A program made the translations under genes and the position numbers. From Rebecca billardiae RCC1528 (Eukaryota; Haptophyta), in the NCBI GenBank assembly GCA_965240325.2, contig OZ251222.1:2356001-2420000 (forward strand): a stretch of DNA of 64,000 bases. The letters run 5' to 3'. Positions 34,666 through 44,725 of the stretch are shown here, piece after piece (position 1 is the stretch's first letter; each line of letters opens with the position of its first letter). The notes below the pieces were generated by a model. The model searched no databases. It had not been told where the DNA came from and was given only the letters and a program-made list of their open reading frames with translations.

Positions 34666-36009
34666 ATGGGTGCTTCTTGCCGACGAGCTCTCGTGGTGTT
34701 GGCGTTTGCGTCCGCGAACTGCGCGATCGAGCCGCCTCCGATCGACGCCGACATGGCGATGGTACTTGCCGAGGCGCGGTTGCGGCTGCGCGAGGAGCTC
34801 GTGCTCGTGCACGGCCCTGTCAGCCCGCTCCCTCCCACGACGGTCGTGATCGCAGGCCTCACGCGCAAGTGCGAGGACCCGAAGATCGTGCGGAACGCCA
34901 TGCAGCCGTGCGCCGACGGTAACGCGAGTGTGCTGGCTTTGCTGCAGATGTACGACGAGGGGCGCGCGCCTGCGCAGGCCTGGTGGGGTGGCAAGCAGTA
35001 CACGGAGGACCAGGCAAACCACACTGCCTTCTCCTTTTCGGACTGCGCCCAAAACATTGTGGACGCGGTGCGTGGCACGGCATGCCGACTGATCCTCGCC
35101 CGACAGTGGTTCGCGAGCACACACCCGAGCGGTCTCGAGGTTGGCCCGTGCAGTCAGCACGCCGCGACGGCGGCGCAGGGCTCGGCAGACCCACGCGTGC
35201 GGGTGATTCTGCAGACGCTCGCTATTGGACGAGCGTACGCGTGGGCGCGGCAGCACCTGCCGCACACGTCGGTGTACGTGCGCGCGCGGCTCGATGCAGC
35301 GCTCTGTGCGCCGCCTCTGCCGCAACCCGCGCTGCGCGCGGCGCGCGCCACGCTCGTCGCGACGCTGTACGAGCAGGACTCGGTCACGGGCACGCGCTGG
35401 CTGTCGGACGCCTATGCAGCCATGTCTGCGGACGTGGCCGCACGCTACTTCGAGGCGTGGCGTGTGTGGAGGCCGTTCAACTGCTCCAATGTGTGCTACG
35501 CGGGCGCGGGCTCGAACGCGTGCGATGGGCTCAGGCCCCTGCTCTCGATGCTGTGCACGGGCGAGACGCCCCTCACTAAGTGGATGTGCGACGCGCGCTG
35601 GGGCGGTCGGGTTGGTGGGCCGGGCGGGCGCGGCGGCGGCGCCACCAACGCTGTGCACGCACTCACGCCTGACTGGCGGTTCATCGGGGATCGGAAGCTG
35701 GGGTACATGATCTTCCGCCGATGGCTTCCCCCGGTCGCATACATGGCGCGCATCTACGCCAACATGTGCCCGAGCTGCTGGCCGCAATGCGTGCATGCAC
35801 AGACAGCACGGGCATGGCTGTGTCGCGGCAACAAAGACAAAGCGCGCGACAAGTGTAAACGCTACGCCAAGATGCGACTGAACGAGCCGCGCCCGTGCCC
35901 CACGGCGTTCCACTCGGAGTTCTGCGTCTTGGACAACATGGAGCGCACAACTGACGTCGCTATCCCGCCCGCCGACCCGACGGTGAGGGTCCTCCACTCG
36001 TCAGAATGA
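34666..36009 (+). CDS. Secreted or Golgi-type cysteine-containing protein, possible glycosyltransferase-like
   Basis: This 447-aa protein starts at the ATG of MGASCRRALVVLAFASANC, a good signal peptide or signal anchor. The frame is open for 28 more codons upstream, but those lack that feature. The body has many Cys residues (SCWPQC, CNVCYAG-like segments) and N-glycosylation-type sites (NAS, NHT, NCS). A YVRARLDAAL segment followed by LSDAYAAMSADVAARYFEAW resembles the R-x-R-x-D and D-x-x-A pattern of some plant and algal glycosyltransferase-like proteins, but I see no diagnostic catalytic motif. No intron is needed. Real gene likely; function uncertain. Confidence 0.6.
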   Translation: MGASCRRALVVLAFASANCAIEPPPIDADMAMVLAEARLRLREELVLVHGPVSPLPPTTVVIAGLTRKCEDPKIVRNAMQPCADGNASVLALLQMYDEGRAPAQAWWGGKQYTEDQANHTAFSFSDCAQNIVDAVRGTACRLILARQWFASTHPSGLEVGPCSQHAATAAQGSADPRVRVILQTLAIGRAYAWARQHLPHTSVYVRARLDAALCAPPLPQPALRAARATLVATLYEQDSVTGTRWLSDAYAAMSADVAARYFEAWRVWRPFNCSNVCYAGAGSNACDGLRPLLSMLCTGETPLTKWMCDARWGGRVGGPGGRGGGATNAVHALTPDWRFIGDRKLGYMIFRRWLPPVAYMARIYANMCPSCWPQCVHAQTARAWLCRGNKDKARDKCKRYAKMRLNEPRPCPTAFHSEFCVLDNMERTTDVAIPPADPTVRVLHSSE

Positions 36010-37896
36010 GCTACAGTAGCACCTGCTGGCGGGGCTCAACCGGATCTGCTGGCATTATCGACAGTAGACAATGATCGGCTACGCCGATCTTCGGGTAGTG
36101 AACAACGAAGTTGACGGCGCACGGCCCTATAGTGGCTAGTTGTCGCGTTCTGTCTTCGTCACGAATCACGCAGCTTGTGAATGTGAGCAGCAGCCGGCTT
36201 GTGACGACACGGTCGGACGGTCGGACGGTGCCATGCGCCGAATGCAGCCGAGTCACTGGCGAGTCCGACAGCCGGGCGGCGGCGCCGGGGGTGCACGCGA
36301 GCTCGCACGCGCGTTGTGTGCGCAGCCGCGCTGCGTGCAGAGCAGCCACTCAGCGCCGCGCCCGACCACTACGCGAGAAGCCGCTGCGTCAGCCGCGCGC
36401 AGCGGCAGCAGCGGCGCCTCCGCAGCGCGCGCCGAGCCGCCGCCTCCCGCCCGCCTCACGGCCGCGGCCGCGGCGCGCGAGCGACTTGCGGCTTGCGGCG
36501 GCGGCGGGCAGCGGCGGCGCGGCGAGCGCGCACAGCGGCCCCTCGAGCGTGCGGCCCGGAGCGCCGCCGCGTACGTCGGGTCGCGCGCCGCGCGCCGTCG
36601 CCCACACGGCAGCAGCCCCGCGTGCGCCGCCGTCTGCCACGAGGGCGCGGGGCACGGTGGTGCACACATTTTGGAGGCGCGCGCCGTCGAGGCGCGGGAC
36701 GGGCGGGAGGGCGGACGGGGGCGGGAGGAGCGGCGGCGGCGGCGGCGGCGCGTTGCGCGAGCCGCAGCGTACGCCCGCGCCGATCTTGAATCTCGACGGC
36801 GGCGGTGCGGCGGCCGTGGCGGCGCGTGCGCGCGCGTTGACCAACGGCGGCAGCAGCTGCGCCACCTCGTACGCGCGCAGCATCGGCGCGTCCGGTCGCA
36901 TCACCTGCAGTCGGCCGCCAGCAGCGGCCGAGGCGGCGGCGGCACGCGGGCGGCCGCCGCCGGCGAGGGTGAGGACGGACATGCCATCCGGCGCACCTCC
37001 CTCGACTGCGCCGCCACCATCGCCCTCGCTCCCTTCAGCCGCCGCCCTCGACGCCTCCGCCTCCGCCTCCGCCGCACCGACGCCGCGGCGCCCGCACCAC
37101 ACAGCCACGAGCCCTTGCACCGATCGCGCGTCTCCTCACGCGCAAACTTTTCGCGATCATCAGAGTCTGTCCAGGACTGCGGTACAGAGAGCTCTTATTG
37201 ATTGCAGATAGAGCACAACGCGTCGATTGACACCCGCATTGGCTTTGAATCAGTTTGCAATAAGGGGTGAGGAATCTTGAAAGTGACAATCGCAATCACT
37301 TGCCCTTTCCCCTCAGGCTGTCTAGGACACACTGATGACCACACTTCTTTCATCAGAGAGCTCTTAATCCTCGCAGATAGAGATTTCGAATCCCACCCGC
37401 ATTGGGCCAAGAAGGCCACGGCCATTTGTGCTATTCAGCGAGGGAATTGTCCTATTAGTATCTATGCCTGCAGAAAGAGATTAATACGAGCAGGGGAATC
37501 GGATAGTACGAACGCAATCAAGCGTCATCAAGGGGGTTGAATGCCATTCACTAGCAGCTCTCCCCCTGCTACAAGTACAAAATCCCCACCAGCATCACGC
37601 GCGCCATAATCTTTTTTGATTTTGCGGAGCACGTGCGCCGCCCCCCCCGGCTTTCGCTCACGCTCAGACCTTTCGGGGGGGGGCGTGCGCCATAAGCTAG
37701 TAGTTAGCTTAGTAATGTAGCTAGCAGTCGTAAGCTACAATACTGCTACTTATTCTATATATATATATATATATATATGTGTGTCTGTGTGTCGTATAGT
37801 ATATTATATACTATCACACACCCATATATATATTTAACGACGTGGCAGCATCGGACAAGCGTCAGGCTCAGAGTGCAACAGACACATATATGTGTA
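36010..37896. other. Intergenic region with GC-extreme and AT-rich parts, no supported gene
   Basis: 36.1-37.15 kb is extremely GC-rich, with long open frames on both strands (up to 366 codons) made of Ala, Arg, Gly and Pro runs. One minus-strand segment (about 36770-36980) has a more normal composition and could be an exon, but nothing identifies it. 37.15-37.56 kb drops in GC and contains two diverged direct copies of about 150 bp; both include AGAGAGCTCTTA and CACCCGCATTGG. 37625-37690 has an imperfect inverted repeat with C8/G9 runs. Confidence 0.4.
37756..37778. repeat. (TA)n microsatellite
   Basis: A short TA run followed by GT repeats and further TATA stretches to about 37835. It marks an AT-rich patch beside the TA-target transposon at 37897. 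Confidence 0.85.
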
Positions 37897-37945
37897 AACT
37901 TTTCTGAGGATAGCGCACCAGCAATTTCCCTTGACCGCCATCCGG
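37897..37945 (+). repeat. Left 49-bp TIR of the 1,981-bp element
   Basis: Perfectly complementary to 39829-39877. The outermost bases AACTTTTCTG follow the TA target duplication. Confidence 0.9.
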
Positions 37946-39828
37946 GCCGAAGTGGCGCAAAATGGCGGATGCCCCGTTTGGGCGCCCTTCCGCGCCTTCG
38001 AGCGGCTCGTGCGCGTCGGGAAGTGCGCCAAAGCGTATCCGGAGCATGCTCCATCGCCGAGTCGCACCGCTGGGCCCTCGCATGCGAGCCCACGCCGACG
38101 TCTGAGTGCGCCTCGCTGCGCACGGTACAGCTTGACGGTACACGGCACGATTCGGCCCGCGAGCAGCCTCGTGCGCGCGACCGAGCCAGAGGTGGTCGTC
38201 AAGAGTAGCACGAGCGGCGGCACACGAGCGGGGCTGGTCGTTGCCGAATATCTGACGCACCAATCGACCTCGCTCAGCGCCATATGCTCGTTTGTGCACG
38301 TGTTGGAAAGGATGAGCAGCTGCGTGCAAACGCCCAGCGCGCAGATGAAGCGTGGGCGAGCGAAGGGGCGGCGAGGGCCGGCGCGTGCGCGCGCGTAAAT
38401 TCGAGCCTCCCCATACGCATCGAAACACACCGCGCTCGCTCGTCGAGCTGCGCACGGGTATCGGTGCGCGCGCGCCAACGCGGCGCGCCGTGCTCGAGCC
38501 CGGCGGATGCACACCTGCTTGCGCGCGCACGCGCGCGTGATGGACCGAGGAGGTCGCGCGAGCATGCGCGATGTGTCTGGATGGAGCGTGTAGGAGGCGT
38601 AGACTGCGCTCCGCACGCGCTCCGCCACCGTGCACCGCGCTGCCCCTCGCCCACGCGGTCGCCGCCGAGCCCAGATTCAAACGCGTGCGAGCGCTCGAGC
38701 GCACCTCCGAGCAGCAGTCGCAGCTATCGTGTCGAAGGCGTGGCGAGAGGCAGATGTGCATGGCAAGTCGCGCAATGGGGGTGCCCATCACGCGCACACA
38801 CTCGCGCACGCTCGCCGCACCACCTCGTCGCGCCCACGTGCAGCGCGCGGGGCGCGCTTCGCGCCCGGAGCAGCTGCCGAGCGGCTCCCGCGCGCAGTGC
38901 GCGCGTCGAGTAGGGCTCAGCCAATGGTCCGAGGGCGAGCCGCCCGAGCGTCGTGCGTGACGCACATGGACCTAGTACAACGCCGCGTACCACTCGCTGC
39001 CACCATAGGGCCCGTACCAGCGAGCTGTAGCCGCCGCAGACACCCAAAAGCTGCCCAACGGTCAGCGCGCGACAGCCGACGAGCGCCCGACGCGCGCGTC
39101 CACCACCGCGATGAGCACGGACGAGCGCGCGCGCCCGTGTCGTAGCTTAGATGGGGTCCCCCGATCGCACGCACCACCGCGCTGCCACGCCTTCGACCAT
39201 CTTGTGTCACCATGTGGCCGCTCGCCGCTCGCGCCGAGCGGCTGGCGGCGCAGCTGCACGACCGGCAAACAGTCAGCGCGCGGCAAGGGTGGAGTCCGGC
39301 GAGGGTCGGCCGGACTGTCCGGCGCCACCAAGGTGGACCGCGCGGTGATCACCGACGCGCTCGTCACCACGCTCGAGGCCATGGAGGCCGCCCAGGAGGA
39401 GAAATGCTCACTGCGTCTGCCTGTGCACAGCCTTTGCAGTGCTCCTTTGCACGCGCACGCAGCGGCGAAGAGCGAAAGCGTTTATCGGGACCTAGTCCGG
39501 GGCTCAAGGGTACCACCATCAAAGAATGGAATGCGCGCAAAGGTCCCGATACAAATATTTTGTGTCGCCCGTGCCGCGCGCGCGCGAGCACGGTCAATGC
39601 GGCTCCTTGCACATCTGCTGCAGATCGGCTCGTGCGCGACGAGCGCAGCGAGGAGGAAGGTGCGCGCTCGCGAGCTGGCGCACCTGGGAGTCCTCGCGGC
39701 CTCCGAGCAGAAAGAGCGCGTCGAGCGCCGCGGCGCAGGTCGCACGGTCGCGATCTCGCGAGAGCGGTCGTGCGACGACGGGCCACTCCATCGCGCGTTT
39801 CGCCGTCTGAACGCGGCCTCCGTAAAAT

Positions 39829-39877
39829 CCGGATGGCGGTCAAGGGAAATTGCTGGTGCGCTATCCTCAGAAAAGTT
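39829..39877 (-). repeat. Right 49-bp TIR of the 1,981-bp element
   Basis: Reverse complement of 37897-37945 with no mismatch; followed by TA at 39878-39879. Confidence 0.9.
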
Positions 39878-40290
39878 TAATCATATATCTTACTTCGTTA
39901 ATATATCTTACTTCTAAGCAGAGTCGTCGCGTACTTATTATTACTAAATACTAATACTGAGTCCGTGTAACGGAGTGATGCGCTCGCCGTAAGTATAAAG
40001 TATAAGCATCACCTATGACAGCCGCCGTATATAGCCCTGAAAATAGCAGCAGGCTAATATGACCGCGTTCCGCGGTCCTTTTCTGCGTAGAATCAACGCA
40101 GTTGGGGGCCCGCGGTGGCCGTGCAATCGCGGCTCTCCGCCGTAGTCGTGGCAGTCCGCCAGTTGAAGTCGGTTCTGAGATGACTGAAGCTATTAGTCCG
40201 ACCGTCGCCCTGCCTGCGACCGCGAGACTCATCATTCACACTTCACACAATCACAGCAGCGGACCGGAGACCGCACCCGGCACCCGTCAA

Positions 40291-40470
40291 ATCGGACGTC
40301 CGTCTGACAACTAGCTGCCAAATGTCCAACTGGCTGATCAGCTCGGATCCGACCCGTTCGCGATCGTGCCATCGGCATCGGACGTCCGTCTGACAACTAT
40401 TATTACTAGCTGCCTGCTGAAACTGTCCAACTCTGGCTGATCAGCTCGGATCCGACCCGTCCGCGACTCG
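40291..40470 (+). repeat. Two-copy imperfect tandem duplication
   Basis: ATCGGACGTCCGTCTGACAA occurs at 40291 and again near 40377, and GATCAGCTCGGATCCGACCC occurs in both copies. The second copy carries extra bases (TATTATTA and others). The first copy reads CGTTCGCGAT where the second reads CGTCCGCGAC. Confidence 0.75.
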
Positions 40471-41544
40471 TGCCGAGTGAGTCGTGCCGCGGAGCTCGGA
40501 GTACTGAAGGAGTCGGGTGTGACAGCAGGGTGCTTTAGCGCTGCGGCCCGTGCCAGCCAACGACCAGACGTACTCTGGCCACTTGACCCGTTGCACGGGT
40601 GAGAGTGACCGTACTCGCCCTGCTAGGTACCGCGCGCGCCGCGCGACTCGGGCCCGGGGTGATGGAGAGCGGATGGCGACAGCAGCAGCAGTCCTCATGA
40701 AGACGATGAAGCTGGCAGCACGGGTGCACGAGGTGGCAGGCGAAAACGCGCCGACGAGACCGCATTTGACACACCTGAGCCGCACGCGCGTGCCGTCGCC
40801 GAGCGCGAGCGCTGCCGAAACAAACGCAACGCTACCGCGCGCGCCACGACGGCGCGGCACTAGCTAGCTGATGCAGGCCGTACTGCCGGCACTGCTTCTG
40901 CGATCATGCGCCACGGTCGCAGCTGACTGCGTGAGCAGCAAGCGGGAGGCGGGTCCGGAGGCACGTGCAGGCGCGCTCGCAGCCAGGGGTTGGTCCCACC
41001 CATCCGCCATCGTGCGGGGCACGTCACCTCCGATCCGGATGTGGCCCAGTCCGGACGTCACGCGATCCGGGACGACGAATACGATTCGTCGCTCGTAACG
41101 AACCGTTACGTTAAAGTCACGTCCGGCTCACGTCCGGATCGCACTTTACTTAGGGAATATCGTGGGCGCAGTGTTTTCTCGATCGCCGAATGAACGTCTC
41201 TATGCGGTCTCAAAAATCGAAACTCGGTCTCCACCTGCCTGAAAATCGCCCCGGCCCCGTCCCTTATTTCTTTGGTCAAACATCTTTTTGATACGTAGTT
41301 AGGGCCCGCACTGCGGGCTCCACGCTGCGCGCTCCGCCCTGCACCGCGGGCCAAGACGGCGGATGCTGATCGAGTTATAAGTATATAGCTAGGGGGACAG
41401 GGCTGCCGGTGGCAGCGCACTGCTGACCTGGTTGGAAGGCGCGGACGCATTATTCTATGTGTCCGTGCAGGCGTGCGCTGCACTCTGAGCCTGCTGACGC
41501 TTGCCCGTTGCATATGATACTGATTACTGTCACGTCGTTCAATC

Positions 41545-41575
41545 TAGAGAGAGAGCGAGAGCGAGAGAGAGAGAG
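41545..41575. repeat. (GA)n microsatellite
   Basis: GA repeats interrupted by two GC steps. Similar GA tracts occur at 46677-46827. Confidence 0.85.
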
Positions 41576-41681
41576 TCGCGTCGTAGTTATTAGTGCTAAA
41601 AATACTGCTCCGCCTACGAATTATGACTACCCCCATGTACAATAAATCATGCTGCACGCTGAGGCCTGAGCCTGAAGAAGT

Positions 41682-42851
41682 TCAGACTTCGACAGCAGTG
41701 AGTTGGGGGGGGTACTCATAGCCAAAGCACTCATAGTCCTGCCTGTAGTAGCTTGCAAGCTGCAAGAGGAGTTCGTCGTGATGACGAGATGACCCGGAAC
41801 GATCCATCGTAGCCGGGTCACTCGGGAGATGCCCAGCATTCTTGTCGCTCATTGACGCCGCTGCACGTGTTTGGGTGCGGCCCGCCGCAGAGTCCGACAA
41901 GCCACGCCGTGCTGCTGTGGCGATCCCAGTGTGTTCGCTCATGCTAGTCAGCACGTGCCGCAGCTTGGTCGAGGTCGTCTTACCTCGATTCAGTCGAGCC
42001 GCGAGACTCCCGCGCGGCTGGCCGCGCGCCAGCAGCTGGCCGTATCGCCGCTCGAATTCGCTGACTCCGGCCTCCAGCTGCTCGACACGGATTGCGGCGG
42101 TGAGTGCATACGGGTAGATGGAGACAAAGAAGGCCTGGGAGAAGGCGTGCATGAGGTGTCGGCGGATGAGAGGAGACGAGCGCTTGTGCGCGGCAGCGGT
42201 CGTGGCTAGCCCGCCATTGCACAGCCACTGCACGTACCCATGGAGTGCGGCATGCGGATCGCGCGCGTACAGCCAGCCCGGGCATGATGCGTTCCAGAGC
42301 TGCTGGTCCAGGCTGCCACCTTTGCGTCGGTGCGCATCCTGGCACGCGCTTGACATGCGCTTGCGTACGGTGTCGTAGGCCGAGAGCGCGCGGTCGAGCG
42401 GATCGCGCACAAGAGCCAACGCGGGGACGGTCTGCCCATGAGCGGATCGACGCTCAAGCTCGGCCAGGAAGCCCCGCTTGCGCGAGGGGGACATTGTACG
42501 AGACACCGCCAGGGCGTGCTTGAAGGTTGTGGATGCACACTTTGGCACCTCGACGTAGACGCTGGCGCCTGCGCGCGTGGCGTTGAGCTTGCGACCGTAC
42601 GGGCTCAGAAACAAGCCCGTCCGGCGGACGAGATGATGCGTGACTTCATCCTCGACGACAACCATGTCGCGCGCATGCGCTGCATGTGGTGGTGCGTGCT
42701 GTCCAAAGAAGAAGCGGCAGGCTGGGCTGATGCGTGGATCGACAGCCATGTATGATGGTCCGCGCACAGACCCAGAAGTCGCGCTGTTATATGGCTCTGA
42801 CGTGGAGAACACGGCGATGAGGAGGCCCCCAATGAGGCCGCCATTCCTCAT
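41682..42851 (-). CDS. Membrane-anchored sulfotransferase-family protein
   Basis: This 389-aa protein is predicted to transfer sulfate from PAPS to a carbohydrate or other acceptor in the Golgi. The 5'-phosphosulfate loop is visible as VEVPKCASTTFKHAL (PKCASTT at 103-109). The 3'-phosphate loop is LVRDPLDRALSAY (R149 and S157, the R-DP-R-S-Y pattern). The C-terminal YYRQDYECFGY resembles the closing motif of carbohydrate sulfotransferases. The N-terminus (GGLIGGLLIAVFST) could be a short signal anchor. It is encoded without introns. Acceptor specificity cannot be read from sequence. Confidence 0.8.
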   Translation of the reverse strand: MRNGGLIGGLLIAVFSTSEPYNSATSGSVRGPSYMAVDPRISPACRFFFGQHAPPHAAHARDMVVVEDEVTHHLVRRTGLFLSPYGRKLNATRAGASVYVEVPKCASTTFKHALAVSRTMSPSRKRGFLAELERRSAHGQTVPALALVRDPLDRALSAYDTVRKRMSSACQDAHRRKGGSLDQQLWNASCPGWLYARDPHAALHGYVQWLCNGGLATTAAAHKRSSPLIRRHLMHAFSQAFFVSIYPYALTAAIRVEQLEAGVSEFERRYGQLLARGQPRGSLAARLNRGKTTSTKLRHVLTSMSEHTGIATAARRGLSDSAAGRTQTRAAASMSDKNAGHLPSDPATMDRSGSSRHHDELLLQLASYYRQDYECFGYEYPPQLTAVEV

Positions 42852-44001
42852 GAGGCGGGCGACTCCATGCTGATGCTCACACTGTACTCATTCTACGGTT
42901 TACCATTATTATGGTTGTATAACCGCTCGGTTATGCGGGTATAACTCACCGGTAGCCCTCATGAGGGCGGGCTGGCAGCCAGGGTCCGGCTGCCTGGAGG
43001 TTTTCCGGTCGTCAAGCCGAGCCAGGCCCGGATTGGGCGCGGGTCTGGATTTGCTCAGCAGCTGCTCGGCAAGCGATGCGCGTCTGGGTGCGGCCGCGCT
43101 CGCTGGCTGCACCCGCGGCGCTGCGGCCGGCGTGGCTGCTCTGGTCACCGCTGCGCTGGTGGCTGCTCCTCCTCTGGGAAGAGACGCACACAGCTCAGGC
43201 AGGCGACGACAGGCAGTAAAGTACAGTTACAAAGTACAGATCGAGTGTACTGTGCAGATACTGGGGCCGCGCCTGGCCCTGCTCACAAGGTGTACTGTAT
43301 GTGTTCGAGGCAGGCAAAGGCTCTGTGCCACAACCGGGGTAGGTGGCGGCAGCCAGGGGCTGGCGGCAGCCGAGAGGGGCCGCTTTCCCCCGCCCCGCTG
43401 CTGCGAAGGCGGCGGGGGTGCGCTGCGCTTGCCTCCGCAGGCCAAGGGGGTTCAATCAACGCAGGCGAGCAGCGCGCAGTTTACGCCGGGCATGTGGACC
43501 TGCCCACCCTTCATCTTCCAGTTCGGCTTCCCTTCGGCTGGGGCTCGATCAGTCGACGCGGCGTCGCTCACAGCGCAGGCAGGTGTTTGGCGCGGCTGCA
43601 CTCTCGAGGTGGCTGGGATACGACATCCAGGTGCAGCACCCTCCCCGTGTGGTGTCAGAGCGCACTCTGACTCTCCGGAGCGCGTGCCTCCGAGCGCGGG
43701 GCGGCCGCTTGCTGCAATGGCCGCCTCGATGAGGTGCGGCAACGCGCCCCTCACCTGCCTGTGCCGGTCTGTTTTGTGGCGGTGTCTTTGTGCAGTGTTG
43801 GATGGCGTCAATCACGCCTTAACCAAGTGTGCACGTTAAAACATAGTAGTAAACTGTAGTAGCGCTGCACTCGTCACTACTGCATCACCTCAGCCGACGC
43901 GGCACACGCGGCCGTCAACAGCGTGTGATTGCGACGTGACGGGATGGCGGGCGAAAGCATCACTGTGGAAGTACTCTGAGTACTGGCAGGCTGCTCAGAA
44001 C
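42852..44001. other. Intergenic region, no supported gene
   Basis: Upstream of the sulfotransferase and downstream of the PDZ gene. A 292-codon open frame on the plus strand (42961-43839) and a 119-codon frame on the minus strand (43452-43811) overlap. Neither has a recognisable motif or signal peptide, and both have the Ala/Arg/Gly bias of chance frames in GC-rich DNA. Either could hide exons of an unrecognised gene. Confidence 0.35.
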
Positions 44002-44580
44002 TCAGAAGTTGTCCCTTGGGGCCTTGATGGGCAAACTCTTCCCGTCCGCACTCATGACGCCCTCGAGCGGAGTCCACGTTGGCTCCACAACATCGTCCTG
44101 GCCGAACCGACTGATGGGGCGCGGAACAGTTGCCTCGGTGGGCCGCAGCTTGAGCACGACGTCAACGCAGCCGTATCGGCCGTCGTTCGAGCCAATGGCT
44201 CCCATGACACCGTCGAACGACATCGACGTGCACGTAATCATCTGCCTTTCCCAGTTGGTGAATCCCGCGCCGCGCTTGTCTTTGAATATGACAGCAGAGG
44301 TCGCCACAAGCTCGTCACCCACGCACACGCGCCCGTTTGAGTCCGCATTGCCACCTTGAAGCAACTCGGCGACACGCACACCTTTCTCTTCGCCGGCCAC
44401 GTTCTCCTCAAAGACGATGCCCAGCGGCTTGTTCAGTCGCACCGTGTACTCGCCAGCTGCGCGAACACGAGACCGTGGCGCGACTGAACGGCGGGCTGCG
44501 GTTGTGGGCTGCAACGAGGCAATGGTCGCCGTGCAGCAAGGCAGGACGAGCAGGGCGACTCTCGCCACGCGGAGCAACAT
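44002..44580 (-). CDS. PDZ-domain protein with signal peptide, probably plastid-targeted
   Basis: This 192-aa protein starts at MLLRVARVALLVLPCCTATIAS, which gives a clean signal peptide. The open frame extends 66 codons further upstream, but that would overlap the divergent transporter gene and bury the signal. After cleavage, S-LQP followed by an Arg/Ser/Thr-rich stretch resembles a plastid transit region. Residues from about 42 to 145 form one PDZ domain: carboxylate loop KPLGIVFEE, then VRVAELLQGGNADSNGRVCVGDELVATSAV. The C-terminal tail has no known motif. PDZ domains bind C-termini of partner proteins; the partner is unknown. It is transcribed divergently from the transporter gene. Confidence 0.7.
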   Translation of the reverse strand: MLLRVARVALLVLPCCTATIASLQPTTAARRSVAPRSRVRAAGEYTVRLNKPLGIVFEENVAGEEKGVRVAELLQGGNADSNGRVCVGDELVATSAVIFKDKRGAGFTNWERQMITCTSMSFDGVMGAIGSNDGRYGCVDVVLKLRPTEATVPRPISRFGQDDVVEPTWTPLEGVMSADGKSLPIKAPRDNF

Positions 44581-44725
44581 GTGCGGTGAGGCGGGTTGAC
44601 TCCGCAGGCGCGTTCGCCCTCGTCCGCACGCGGGAGTCGAGAGGAATCCTGTGATCCGGCCGCGGGTAAACTTGGGAAACCGCCGTGCTCTTGACACTTG
44701 TTCTTGTACTACTACAGTACGCACG
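44581..44725. promoter_or_regulatory. Bidirectional promoter region between PDZ and transporter genes
   Basis: Only 145 bp separate two divergent start codons, so both core promoters must lie here or overlap the genes. No TATA box is evident. Assigned by position. Confidence 0.5.

Larger units (their letters stand above)
37897..39877. mobile_element. Non-autonomous TIR transposon, 1,981 bp, perfect 49-bp TIRs, TA target duplication
   Basis: Bases 37897-37945 and 39829-39877 are perfect 49-bp inverted repeats starting AACTTTTCTGAGGATAGCGC. Each end is flanked by TA (37895-37896 and 39878-39879), as expected for Tc1/mariner- or PIF-type elements. The interior is GC-rich and carries no recognisable transposase, so it must be mobilised in trans. 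It does hold a coding-like stretch at 39212-39401 (readings MWPLAARAERLAAQLHDRQT and VDRAVITDALVTTLEAMEAA in different frames) that looks like captured host gene exons. Confidence 0.85.
39878..41681. other. Intergenic region, no supported gene
   Basis: Mixed composition. An AT-rich patch lies just right of the transposon. A tandem duplication is at 40291-40470. Around 40.5-40.87 kb both strands are open for 100-140 codons, but the predicted peptides resemble nothing known. A GA microsatellite occupies 41545-41575. This side is downstream of the sulfotransferase gene. Confidence 0.4.

Noticed and set aside
36111-37211. 366-codon plus-strand frame and 243-codon minus-strand frame
   Set aside because: Both overlap in the same extremely GC-rich stretch and consist of Ala/Arg/Gly/Pro runs; no domain, signal or splice structure supports either.
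37360-37410. tRNA-like B box (TTTCGAATCCCACC)
   Set aside because: The expected T-stem pairing and a matching acceptor and D arm cannot be formed.
37834-38965. Long minus-strand frames inside the 1,981-bp element as its transposase
   Set aside because: No DDE-type motifs, no helix-turn-helix; composition is Arg/Ala-rich. One frame also runs across the TIR.
40441-40867. Overlapping frames of 105-139 codons near 40.5-40.9 kb
   Set aside because: No motif, no signal peptide, overlapping on both strands; not enough to call a gene.
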